In this document: positions 48,401-57,100 of the stretch, one piece after another | Numbering within the stretch: the first letter of the stretch is position 1 | Layout: every line of letters starts with the position of its first letter | NCBI GenBank assembly: GCA_963712815.1 | Contig: CAVQJL010000008.1 | Coordinates: 744,001 to 808,000, forward strand | DNA length: 64,000 nt | Origin: RPQJ01 sp963712815 | GTDB taxonomy: Bacteria; Pseudomonadota; Gammaproteobacteria; Steroidobacterales; Steroidobacteraceae | Reading direction: 5' to 3' | Made by a program: the position numbers and the translations under genes | The notes under the pieces: model-generated | Told to the model about the DNA's origin: nothing | Database searches by the model: none | What the model saw: only the letters and a program-made list of their open reading frames with translations

Positions 48401-48640
48401 CCCTACGACTTCTACCGGCAGTTCAACATCACCTACCCGGAGCAGTACAAGATCGACTACGCGTACCTGCTCGGGTCGCCGGGGATGCTGGGCTCGCAGA
48501 TGGACGAGGAGCGGGCCACGCGGATCGGCATCAGGGGCATCCTCCGGACCACCGACGAGAACTCGCCGGATGAGGAGTACCTCGATGGCCTGAACGACCA
48601 CCTCTTTCTCGTCGTGGCCTATTTCACTTACCGCTTCTAG
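45482..48640 (+). CDS. TIM-barrel glycosidase fused to a putative outer-membrane beta-barrel
   Basis: The 1,052-residue product has a signal peptide (GRLLIMVLALGASVAAHAQA, residues 14-33). A GH2-type catalytic barrel spans about 36-410, with acid/base Glu180 in FAFGNESNYG and nucleophile Glu280 in VVFFEFGSDAF. From about 440 to the end no enzyme domain is seen. Instead there are alternating hydrophobic/polar strands, aromatic-rich turns and a final segment FLVVAYFTYRF, with the C-terminal Phe typical of outer-membrane barrels. The protein therefore probably sits in the outer membrane with its glycosidase on one side. It may feed cut glucan into its own pore. ATG 45482 has AGGAAGAG upstream; ATG 45509 is an alternative. 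The barrel is my inference from pattern. Confidence 0.78.
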   Translation: MVVSSILLDMRQAGRLLIMVLALGASVAAHAQADRVTTFKDEQGWKLQVNGEDFYVKGMVWGYSPRGQNYTYNLWGESDDFIRKVLDYDLGLMKAAGVNAIRTFSTIPPEWVTYIYREHGIMTVINPLMGRYGYTVGGKWIPFTDYSDALTRETLKRDMLEIVRTYKDVPGVLMFAFGNESNYGLSWSSFEIENLPEGEQNTAKARYLYSLFGEVIAAGKAIAPNHPFTIVNGDIQYIDLIAEYLKDMDLLGVNAYRGPSFTGLWSDVEKKLGLPVVFFEFGSDAFNARRFEEDQRSQAMVLKEQWQEMYNKAYGKGEEGNSIGGFVFEWRDEWWKYLQIENLDKQDTNASWSNQAYLFDWAEGKNNMNEEWFGITALGMPNADGVYEARPRMAYDVLSEVFAMDPYEADKARINAMFISMDVGLYEMRGDVRQLKADNTERRRKLQFTGGDIRGEFAFQGSEEEIRIDGEDAVDFSSGQMLFLDFAFQPTENLEGQFSLNILGDVAEKRPLEFSYGDRGLPLTIQTDQLVGDEFEERLVTFDDRERVEIYDFNATYRGELFDAEAFYHTPRYHWGYEGDFFGLVREATDIYGMDVWNAKAPEGIEFRGKGDLDGLTVLGGREIYWGANPKAVIKYDFELGKVGLSVIHSEDVARQDEGTQATAATQRQSRQTTLYATTEIYKDVKLELGGIMSATEKVDEIYTRVDGASNIYKDEIATEDTLGIKAKVTFPLFGAETYISGHYAGLVADGGDPLKTFGVTDPSGLPYSGLGNKQEYEAGMMMHFGNLMIYPRVMYRDNLVHANPFIAPSISPDGTLNPGTAPRNSDDDPFAVLGNREARSAEVFFTWDPTGSTPFYDWDNDWREDAKFAFNVGGTYTEFPTPTDAYLFFFEPGGTNASFGAGLPAEDIWSLSSRMVFNPTQRSRYIFNLTRGFEQSTGNPDGGTRDFFEIHGKALVHRKHLISGYFMKDNWGPYDFYRQFNITYPEQYKIDYAYLLGSPGMLGSQMDEERATRIGIRGILRTTDENSPDEEYLDGLNDHLFLVVAYFTYRF

Positions 48641-48673
48641 CGGGCGTCAGGCGCTGGTTCAGGAATCACTGAC

Positions 48674-49414
48674 ATGAGCTATACATCGAGAGCGATCACC
48701 GGTCCGTTTGCCGCCCGGGTACTGGGGACGGCGCTGCTGTGCGTCTTCGGCACACTGGCAGCGGGCTGCGACGGCGAGCCGGGGCCGAAGGACGGCAAGG
48801 TCATCAACGCGATCGTCCTGCCCACGGATACCTTGCTCAACCTCGCCTGCGCGGACGTCGGGATCTTCACGGAGCGATGCGTGCTCGAGGACCCTGAGAA
48901 TCCGTTCGCGTTCGTGCCGATCATCGAGTACGACGTCAACAACCCCAGCGCGACCAACAAGTTCGAACTCTTCAATGCCATTCCTGCGGGTCGCGTCGGC
49001 GCCAAGGCGCGCTTCTACTTCTGGGCAACGGCGCTCGCGCGCAGGGCCTCCGGGGAGAACCAGTTCTACACCGCGCTGGCGCTGCACGAGCTGTGGAACT
49101 ACAACAGCGATCCCATCGTCCAGGCGCAGGCGCTGAAGGCTTACAAGTCGGTGCTGGACAACTTCTTCGGGTCGGTGACGGTCTTCACGTGCTGTCCGGC
49201 CCTGAGTCCGACGGGCACCCCGATCCCGTTTCCCGTGGGGCTCAACGAACTGACGGCTGACAACATCTATCGGACCGATGCCACGGGATACCGGCGGCTC
49301 GTGCCGGGGGACCCACTCCTCGTGCTGTCGCTGTTCCTCGACTGGGGCTACACCTACCGGCCGGCGAACCCGCCCAACTTCACCGACGGGCTGGTGTTCG
49401 TAAACACGGGCTGA
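48674..49414 (+). CDS. Lipoprotein of unknown function in the glucan operon
   Basis: The 246-residue product has a lipoprotein signal ending LAAGCDGE (Cys32) and a mature part without recognised domain. It includes RFYFWATALARRASGENQFY, a helical pair near 135-160, and a Cys-Cys in VTVFTCCPALSP. It lies 34 bp after the barrel-fusion gene and directly before the second TIM-barrel gene. A structural or assembly partner of the barrel fusion, or a binding protein, would fit, but nothing in the sequence decides. Confidence 0.75.
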   Translation: MSYTSRAITGPFAARVLGTALLCVFGTLAAGCDGEPGPKDGKVINAIVLPTDTLLNLACADVGIFTERCVLEDPENPFAFVPIIEYDVNNPSATNKFELFNAIPAGRVGAKARFYFWATALARRASGENQFYTALALHELWNYNSDPIVQAQALKAYKSVLDNFFGSVTVFTCCPALSPTGTPIPFPVGLNELTADNIYRTDATGYRRLVPGDPLLVLSLFLDWGYTYRPANPPNFTDGLVFVNTG

Positions 49415-49446
49415 ATCCGATCGATCGGAACCTGCTTCGTGGGGTC

Positions 49447-51213
49447 GTGCTTGCAGCCTCGCTGCAGCTGGCGACGATCGCCTATCCGCCCTTGGCAGCT
49501 GCCGACGCCATCCCCGTAGAGCTGCGACGGACCGAGCAGGGCTGGCAGCTGCATCGCGGCGGCCAGCCCTACTTCATCCGCGGCGCGGGAGGCGATGCGT
49601 CCCTGCAGGCGCTGGCTGCCGCGGGGGCTAATTCGATCCGGACATGGGGCGGTGACGTCGGGTCACTGCTCGACGACGCGCATGCGCTCGGCATGACGGT
49701 GACCGTCGGGATCTGGCTCGGTCACGAGCGCCACGGCTTCGATTACTCCAGCGAGGCGCAGAGGGAAGAACAGATGGTGCAGGCGCGGCAGCTCGTGCTG
49801 CGCTATCGCGACCACCCTGCGCTGCTGATCTGGGGCATCGGCAACGAGATGGAGGGCTTCGGCGACGGGGACAATCCGGCCATCTGGGCCGAGGTCAACC
49901 GCGTCGCGGCGATGGTCAAGGAACTCGATCCGCATCATCCGACGATGACCGTGACCGCATTCGTCCACGGACGGCGGATCGAGTTCGTGCATCGGCGCAG
50001 TCCGGCCATAGACATCCATGGCGTCAACGCCTATGCGGCGGCCGGGCAGGTCCCCGGACTGCTGCGCGCTGGCGGTGCGAGCAAGCCCTTCGTGCTGACG
50101 GAGTTCGGGCCGCCGGGCCCCTGGGAGACGCCGCGGACCGCGTGGGGCGCACCCGATGAACCGACCAGCGACGCGAAGGCCCGTTTCTACCGGCAGACCT
50201 ACGAGACTGCGATCCTCGGTGCCGAGGGCATGGCGCTCGGCTCCTACGCCTTTCTCTGGGGCCACAAGATGGAAGGCACCGAGACGTGGCTCGGCATGTT
50301 CCTCGAAGATGGCTCCCCCACCGCCGCGGTCGATGTGATGACCGAACTCTGGTCCGGCCGGCAACCGGCGCAGCGCGCGCCGGTCGTGGACCCGCTGCAG
50401 GTCGAAGGCGACGCGGAGGTCTCGCCGGGCGCCGTGCTGCGCGTCCGCGCTGCAGTGACCGATCCCGACGGGGACGAGATCCGCCTGCGCTGGGCGCTGC
50501 GCCCCGAGTCCGGCGAGTACCTGACCGGCGGCGACGCGCGGCGCGGCCTGCCCGAGATCGAGGGCGCGGTACTCCAGTCCGGGCGCGGCGGCGCGCTGCT
50601 GCGAATGCCCGAGGAGCCCGGGCCCTATCGCGTGTTCCTGTACGCCCACGACACGTCCGGCAGGGCCGGAACCGCCAACCTGCCGTTGCTGGTCAAGGGA
50701 CAGGTGAGGCCCCGGATGCCGGTCGTCGTGTACGAGGACGGACTCGAGTGGATGCCCTGGGCGCCCTCTGGCTGGATGGGCGGCATTGAGCACCTGACAC
50801 TCGAGGGCGACCATGCCGAGGCCGTGCATGCGGGCACGGCGGCAGTGCGGATCCGTTACGAGGGCCGCCTCGGTTGGGCCGGCATCGCGTGGCAGGACCC
50901 GCCGAACAACTGGGGCGACCGGGATGGTGGCCACGATCTGCGCGGCGCCACGGCGCTGGAACTGTGGGCTCGCGGAGAATACGGCGGCGAGCAGGTGAGC
51001 TTTGGCGTCGGTCTGATCGGGAAAGACCACGCGTTTCCGGACTCCGCCATCGCCAGGCTCGACGGAATCGCGCTGACCCGTGACTGGCGGCGCTATCGCG
51101 TGCCGCTCAAGGGGCTGGATCTCTCTGCGATCAGGACCGGCTTCGTCGTGACCCTGACCGGTCGCGCCACACCGGTGACCGTCTACCTGGACGACATTCG
51201 CTTCGTGCGCTGA
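49447..51213 (+). CDS. Exported GH2-type TIM-barrel glycosidase with C-terminal binding-like domain
   Basis: The 588-residue product has a signal-like start, a catalytic barrel (about 22-320) with acid/base Glu134 in WGIGNEMEGFG and nucleophile Glu219 in FVLTEFGPPG, a Big/PKD-like segment (about 325-425), and a C-terminal sandwich (about 430-588) ending VYLDDIRFVR. The start is uncertain. GTG 49447 yields a signal without basic residues. The same frame is open upstream (NLLRGVVLAAS), and a non-standard start around 49,411-49,432 would give a better signal peptide. It is related in plan to the catalytic part of the 45,482 protein. Beta-glucan is the likely substrate from context. Confidence 0.78.
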   Translation: MLAASLQLATIAYPPLAAADAIPVELRRTEQGWQLHRGGQPYFIRGAGGDASLQALAAAGANSIRTWGGDVGSLLDDAHALGMTVTVGIWLGHERHGFDYSSEAQREEQMVQARQLVLRYRDHPALLIWGIGNEMEGFGDGDNPAIWAEVNRVAAMVKELDPHHPTMTVTAFVHGRRIEFVHRRSPAIDIHGVNAYAAAGQVPGLLRAGGASKPFVLTEFGPPGPWETPRTAWGAPDEPTSDAKARFYRQTYETAILGAEGMALGSYAFLWGHKMEGTETWLGMFLEDGSPTAAVDVMTELWSGRQPAQRAPVVDPLQVEGDAEVSPGAVLRVRAAVTDPDGDEIRLRWALRPESGEYLTGGDARRGLPEIEGAVLQSGRGGALLRMPEEPGPYRVFLYAHDTSGRAGTANLPLLVKGQVRPRMPVVVYEDGLEWMPWAPSGWMGGIEHLTLEGDHAEAVHAGTAAVRIRYEGRLGWAGIAWQDPPNNWGDRDGGHDLRGATALELWARGEYGGEQVSFGVGLIGKDHAFPDSAIARLDGIALTRDWRRYRVPLKGLDLSAIRTGFVVTLTGRATPVTVYLDDIRFVR

Positions 51214-51219
51214 CGCCCC

Positions 51220-52254
51220 TCAGGACGGCGCGGGCCCTGTCGAGTCGCGGATCACCAGGGACGAAGGAACGATCGACGTGCCTGCGACCGGTTCCGTAGC
51301 CCCACCGGTGCCAATGAGTGACTGCACGGCTTGCTCGGCGATCCGGGCCAGCGGCTGCCGGATGGTCGTCAGCGCGGGAAACACGTGACTCGCGAGTGCG
51401 CTGTCGTCGAAGCCCGCGACCGACAGGTCGTCGGGAATCCTGAGCCCCCGGCGCAGGGCGACCCGCAGCACCCCGGCCGCCATGTCGTCGTTGGCGGCGA
51501 ATATCGCGGTCGGCGGACGCGCGAGCGCCAGCAATGATTCGGCGGCAGCCTCACCGGACTTCAACGAATTGTCGCCGGCAACGACGAGTCGGGCGGCGTA
51601 CTCGAGGCCGCTCTGGCGCAGTCCGTCGACGTAACCCGGCACGCGGTTGGAGACGGCCCTGTGATCCGGATTGCCGGATACGAACGCGATCTGCCGGTGA
51701 CCGAGCGACGCGAGATAGCGCGTCATCTCGGCGCAGATCTCCCGGTCGTTGGTTGCGACCGCGGGCCGGCCCGGCGTTTCGACCCCGGGAGAGAGGCAGA
51801 CGAGCGGCGTCCTCGTCTCGGCGATGGCGTCGACCACTTGCGCCATGTTGGACAGCGGGGCAGCGAGCACGATGCCGGTCGGGCGTACCCGGGCGACGAG
51901 GTCGTTGAGCTCGCGCCGGAGGTTCGCCGCCCCGTAGGCGCACGGATGGATCAGCAGCTCGTAGCGCTGCTGCCGGCATCCGCGCAGCGCGCCGATCTGC
52001 ATGCGGATCACGTAATCGGCGCTCGGTGTCTCGTACCTGGCCGGATCTTCGTAGACCAGGACAATCAGGTGGGAGTGCTGTGTGGCGAGATTCCTCGCCG
52101 AGACGTTCACCGTGTAATTGAGCTGGGCGATGGCCCGCTCCACTCTTTCGCGGGTGGACGGGCGCACGTTGCGTTCGCCGTTGGCGACTCGCGAGACGGT
52201 CTTGATCGACACACCTGCAAGCTCGGCGACATCATCTATCGTGACTCTAGGCAT
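51220..52254 (-). CDS. LacI-family transcriptional regulator of the glucan locus
   Basis: The 344-residue protein has the LacI DNA-binding headpiece (TIDDVAELAGVSIKTVSRVA with hinge helix VSARNLA near 52-58) and a periplasmic-binding-protein-like sensor core (VLAAPLS, PTAIFAANDDMAAG, VAGFDDS). It is the last gene of the minus-strand operon that starts behind the operator at 58,449, so it probably controls its own synthesis. The three operators with a central CG (33,117, 37,883 and 58,449) fit this family and are assigned to it by inference. The inducer is probably a beta-1,3-gluco-oligosaccharide. Confidence 0.92.
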   Translation of the reverse strand: MPRVTIDDVAELAGVSIKTVSRVANGERNVRPSTRERVERAIAQLNYTVNVSARNLATQHSHLIVLVYEDPARYETPSADYVIRMQIGALRGCRQQRYELLIHPCAYGAANLRRELNDLVARVRPTGIVLAAPLSNMAQVVDAIAETRTPLVCLSPGVETPGRPAVATNDREICAEMTRYLASLGHRQIAFVSGNPDHRAVSNRVPGYVDGLRQSGLEYAARLVVAGDNSLKSGEAAAESLLALARPPTAIFAANDDMAAGVLRVALRRGLRIPDDLSVAGFDDSALASHVFPALTTIRQPLARIAEQAVQSLIGTGGATEPVAGTSIVPSSLVIRDSTGPAPS

Positions 52255-52331
52255 TGTTCCGCACCTGCCCGGCGGTTCCTCATGATTCCGTGCCTGTCGC
52301 GCCTTGCGCCGTGGGCCCGCTCCCGGGTCAG

Positions 52332-53261
52332 TCAGGACCTCGCAAGGTCCGGATAAAGCTTGATCATCACTTGCTTGGGCGACCGGTCAACGTTGAACAA
52401 CCCCCAGTGCTTCTCGGGATCGAGCGGATCGGGAGAGCCCTTCCACGGCTCATCGAAGGCCTCGAAGACGAAGGTCAGGATCCCGGCCCCGGACGTCCAA
52501 TCGATGAGCTGATCGTAGTAGCGTGCCTGCAGGTCCTCGGACGCGTTGTGGGGGTCGATGCCGCGGCCGTTGGCCGCGGTCGTCCAACCCGCCTCGGTGA
52601 TGACGACCGGCTTGCCGGGATAGCGCTCGACCACCGAGTAGTAGTTCTGCTTGGTGTATTCCAGCGCGTCGTGAATGGATCGGTACTCCCAGGCCGGATA
52701 GGTGTGCACCGCGATGAAGTCGAGCACCTCGGCCAGCGGCTCCAGCTTGTAGGTCCAGGGCACGTAGTTTTCGCAGAACGTGACCGGCTGCCGTATCCCG
52801 CGCCGGACCTCATCGACGTACGCGATAAGGCTGTCGACGGGCACCATGTGGTCCGTCCACTCCACGCTGGCCTCGTTGCCGACGGATACCGAGAACACGA
52901 CGTCCCGGTAGCGGGCAGCGAGGTCGATGAGCCGGTGGACCTGCGCCGCATTGCCCTGGCGGTTGGCCGCCAGCGTCTCGTCGCTGAAATGTGCGCCCCA
53001 GGGGCAGTGCGGGTTGCTCATCTCCGCGGCCATGTCGAGCCCGAGCATGACCTTGAAGTCGAGGGCCTCGGTCCGGATCACCTCGAGGACGGTCTCGGCG
53101 TGCGGGCTGCAGTCGTAGAGCCGCAGGTATCGCCAGTTTCTCGCGAGGATCAACAGGTCCTGGCGGATCTGGTCGCGGGACGGGTAAGCCCCTGTGACCG
53201 GGCTCTGGTTCTCCCGGTAGCCGGAGTAGCAGATGGCGTTGCCGGGCCCAAGGTCAAACAT
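52332..53261 (-). CDS. GH17-like beta-1,3-glucanase or transglycosylase, no signal peptide
   Basis: Read from ATG 53261, the 309-residue enzyme is a bare GH17 barrel with acid/base Glu130 in VSVGNEASVEWTDHM and nucleophile Glu223 in VVITEAGWTTAA. It closely resembles the lipoprotein GH17 at 35,431, including the end FEAFDEPWKG and EKHWGLFNVDRS, but lacks export signals. A cytosolic role on imported oligosaccharides is likely. Its start overlaps the end of the upstream GH17 gene by 8 bp, which supports the start choice and coupled translation. The longer open frame to 53,516 is a shadow of that gene. Confidence 0.88.
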   Translation of the reverse strand: MFDLGPGNAICYSGYRENQSPVTGAYPSRDQIRQDLLILARNWRYLRLYDCSPHAETVLEVIRTEALDFKVMLGLDMAAEMSNPHCPWGAHFSDETLAANRQGNAAQVHRLIDLAARYRDVVFSVSVGNEASVEWTDHMVPVDSLIAYVDEVRRGIRQPVTFCENYVPWTYKLEPLAEVLDFIAVHTYPAWEYRSIHDALEYTKQNYYSVVERYPGKPVVITEAGWTTAANGRGIDPHNASEDLQARYYDQLIDWTSGAGILTFVFEAFDEPWKGSPDPLDPEKHWGLFNVDRSPKQVMIKLYPDLARS

Positions 53262-54141
53262 ACTTCGGCCGGCCATCCTTGTCCCAAAGGCCCCAATAGG
53301 CGCCGACGTCGCCCTCCGCCGCCACCTTCCAGGCCTCGTCGAAGGCCGAGAAGTAGAACACGTCGACGCCGTCCTCTTCCGCCCACCGGTAAGTGTTGAC
53401 GAAGTACCTGACGGCATTCTCGAACGATGGCACTGCGCCGCCGGTCGGCGAGCCGATTCCAGGCCAGCCGGTCTCGCTGACGATGACCGGCTTGCCCTGC
53501 GCCGCCCGCGACGCACGGCGGTGCATCTCCTTCATGTACAGCAGCGCGTGCTCCGCCGGACAGCCCTCCCAGAACGGGTAGCAGTTGGCGAGGATCACGT
53601 CGCAGGCCGCGGTGACGCGCGGGTGGTCGACGAACTTGAAGTAGGCGTCCACGTAGCCGATGGGCGTGCCCGGCAGTGCCTGCCTGGCGCGCTCCATGAA
53701 CTCGAGCAGCTCGTCCTCGACGAGGTCACCCCGCAGCAGCACCTCGTTGCCCACGCCGAGGATGTCCACCTGGCCGTCGCGGGCGAGCCGGATGGCGTTG
53801 TCCAGCTCGGCCTCGTTCTGCGCGCCATCCTCGCCGAGCCAGACGCCTACGAGGGTCTTGAGGCCATGGCTCCTGGCGACTGCCGGGATCAGCTCGTTGC
53901 CGTCAGTGCACGAGAACGTGCGGATCCAGCGGGTGAACGGCCGCACGATCGCCAGGCGCCCGCGGATCTGGGCCTCGGTCACCGGATCGCCGGGGCCCTG
54001 GCCCTCGACGTACGGGCTGAAGCAGATGCCGTGGATCCCGGCGTCCAGTACCTGCCGGACCAGCGCCTGCAGTTCGCCGACGGACAGACCGTCGACTTCG
54101 AGCCCGGCAAGCGGCATCTTCCGCTGATAAAGATTCGACAT
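53254..54141 (-). CDS. GH17-like beta-1,3-glucan enzyme, second cytosolic type
   Basis: The 295-residue protein is a GH17 barrel with acid/base Glu133 in LGVGNEVLLRGDL and nucleophile Glu223 in VIVSETGWPGIGS. It begins MSNLYQRKMPLAGLEVDGLS without a signal. It is clearly diverged from the other two GH17 enzymes, so the pair probably differ in chain length or linkage preference. It follows the phosphorylase gene by 18 bp and overlaps the next GH17 gene by 8 bp, within a five-gene minus-strand operon. Confidence 0.86.
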   Translation of the reverse strand: MSNLYQRKMPLAGLEVDGLSVGELQALVRQVLDAGIHGICFSPYVEGQGPGDPVTEAQIRGRLAIVRPFTRWIRTFSCTDGNELIPAVARSHGLKTLVGVWLGEDGAQNEAELDNAIRLARDGQVDILGVGNEVLLRGDLVEDELLEFMERARQALPGTPIGYVDAYFKFVDHPRVTAACDVILANCYPFWEGCPAEHALLYMKEMHRRASRAAQGKPVIVSETGWPGIGSPTGGAVPSFENAVRYFVNTYRWAEEDGVDVFYFSAFDEAWKVAAEGDVGAYWGLWDKDGRPKYV

Positions 54142-54159
54142 TCGATGCGCCTCGCGTGG

Positions 54160-57100
54160 TTAGTGCGCGAACAACTGGTTCGGGCGGAAGTCGACGATCA
54201 ATTGGCGGATTCTCCCGGAGCGACGGAACAGCCAGGCGCTCTCGTCGGCCGGCAGGGTGGCGTCGGCGAAGTGGCGCGTCTCGCCATCGCTCAGGGTCAA
54301 CTTGAGTCCCGGGACCTGGTCTGCAGCGAGGCGATAGACGATCGGCACCTGGCACCAGGTGAACGCGAGGCCGCCGGCCGGGACTTCGAGCACCTGCCAG
54401 GTGCCGTCGACGTCGAGATGGCGGAACTCACGCGGCTCGCGAAGAAACTCCCGCGGGCGCAGCAGCGTCGGCTGGAAGCGGACCCTGCCGTCGCTGACGC
54501 GGATTCCCAGCTCCCCGAAGCGCGTCAGGATCTCTTCCTTGACCTGTCCGGTCATGCCCGGCTGGCTCGCGCCGCCGTGCCCGGGCGTGTGCGAGTACGG
54601 GTCCGTCGGGAATGCGCCGTACTCCGCCGGGGTCTTGTTGAAGCCCAGGCCGGCACGCACGCGATAGTAGAGCTCGCCGAGCCGCCGGGACGCGTCTCCC
54701 GCGGCATCCTGGTCGAGCGCGGCGAAGTAGACCTCCTGCACCACCAGGAGGAGTTTCGAGACCATGTGCCAGTAGATGCAGCCGAGACCTTCGAACCCGA
54801 ACATGGTGCCCGACCGCCCCGTAAAGGCCCGGTGCTCGAAGACCTCGTCGAACAGCGACCTGAGTTGCTCGCGGGCGTCCTCCGCCGCCGCGGCGTAGCG
54901 CTCGTCCAGCCGGGCGAGTTCCGCCTCCAGGTCCCGGACGTTGCGGAAGTCGGCGTTGAAGCGATAGCAGCCATCGGCATCCCGAACCACGATCTGCTCG
55001 TTGCCCGCGACCGTGAGGGATTGCAGCAACGGAATCGAAGTCACCGCCGCGTCGGGTATGCGGTTCTTCTCCAGGAAGCCGGGGAGCTTCCGATCCGGAT
55101 AGAGCATGAAGCTCTGCTGGTCCCGTCGATACAGGTCGCTGGCGAACAGCGACTCCAGGAGATCCGCCGCCTCGACCGGCCGGACCGCCCCGGAACTCAA
55201 CGCCGCCACCTGTCCCTCGAGCATCGCGTAGAGGTGGTCCATCTCGATGCGGCCGGGCCGACGCTCGAGCAGGTTGTAGGCGTGGTAGAGGCCGTCCTCG
55301 CGACGGTTCCGGCCGATGCTCTGGTCGAGCGCCGCGAGCGCGTCGGTGAGCAACTCGCGGGCGAGGTCCGGCGGCACAGGGCCCTTGCCGGACATGCAGT
55401 CGCTCCGGTAGACCGCCTCGCGATACCGACCGGACGCCTCGCCGAGCGCGGTGAGCAACGCGAGCCGCTGCTCGCCCCCGATCGCATCGCGAGCGAGCAC
55501 GTCGCGAAACCGCCGCAGCGCTTCGGCCGTCTCGCGCAGCCACAGTCCGACCTCCGTGGACAGTTCGACCGGCGCCGTCTCGGCCTCGAGCAGCGTCTGC
55601 AGGAAACGAACATAGCGTCGCAGGTAGTACAGGGTCACCATGGACAGGCCCTGGCCCACCAGTGCGTTGTTCGCGTCGTTCCACTCGGGGCGCTGGGTGT
55701 TCATCCAGATTCCGCCATCCACCACCAGGTTGCCGAGCTTGGCGAGCAGCGGCACCAGCAGCTTCTCGAGCAGGGTGACCTGATGGACCTCGCCATCGGC
55801 GCCCGGCACCAGCTTGCCGTCGGCGCCCAGGTCGGCGACCCGCCGGTCGATGCGCTGCGCCAGCGCCTCGTCGTAGTCGACCGTGTGCTTCGGGTCGTCG
55901 AGCAGGGCCGTGAATGGCCGGATCCGATAGGGCACGTTGGCGTAGGCGAACAGCGGATCGTGCAGCAGCGCGGCCAGGCGGTCCGGGTGGAACTCCCGCG
56001 ACAGCTCAAGAAACTTGAGCAGGTAGATGATCTGGTGGTCGCCCCAGTACCCGATGTAGCTCCATGGATCCGCGGGATCCTCGACCTCCCAGTCGATCCC
56101 TTCCTTGGTTACGCGGTACGGGTTGTAGCCGTCCATGGTCGAGCCATTGACGAACTTGGCGACCATGTTCTCGACGAATTCCGGGTAGCTGAACGCGAGC
56201 GCTTCCCAGTTCTGGAAGATGTCCCGCCAGTTTCCCTCGTACCAGAACACGGGCCGTCCATGGCGGTCCTTGAGCCTGATCTCGAACTGGTTCCACGGAC
56301 GGCTGGGGTCGCCGTGGCGGCGCCCGAACGCGATCGGCAGGTACTCCTGGCAGAGTCGGACGAGCTGCGGATCGCCGCGCTGCCTGATCGACGCGGCCAG
56401 CTCCGGGAACTCGAGCGTCTCGGGCAGCGACTCGAGCAGTTCCTGCGAACGCCCGTAAACGACCTTGTTGAATGCACGGACGGTGTCGCGGAAGTCCCGC
56501 GAAGTGATCCTGTACTGGTCTGGAGGGCAACCGCCACGCAGCACGTTGAAGACCACGTTGGCGTAGTGATGCACGGCGACGTTTTCCTCCGCCGTGCACT
56601 GCAGGGCATCGCAGGCCGCCATCAGGCGGGCCAGGTTGTCCGAGCCCCGATTCACCGACTGCTCGATCGCTCCAGCGACCGCGGTCGGGTCGGCCAGCCT
56701 GTGGCGAAGGGCCACCACCTGCGCCTGGCCCAGGTCCACGTCCGCCACGACGTGCCAGTGCCGGCTGCCGCCTGCCGGAAGGCTCATGGCCTGGGCAACG
56801 AGGAATGCTCCCCGGATGCCACGCGTGTGGTTCTCGGGCCGCAGGTTCCCGCCGCGCCGGAAGCGGTCGACCTGCGCCGACGAGATGAGGATCGTTGGTG
56901 CGTCGAGTCCGTGGCAGTAGGCGACGCTGGCCTTCAGCGACTCGCAGGGCTCGGCTCGATCCGTGATCCCGGCGTAGAGCGTGTAGAGCACCAGCCCCGA
57001 CCCGTCGAGAAGCTCCGTCCACTTGTACGCGTCGACGAGATTGCTCGAATTGGTCTGCGTGAAACGCGGCGTACCTGCCGGGAGGATGTTCTGCAGGCCG

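Noticed and set aside
45749..48601. A 950-codon minus-strand frame opposite the barrel fusion
   Set aside because: Shadow of the sense gene, which has a signal peptide and catalytic residues.
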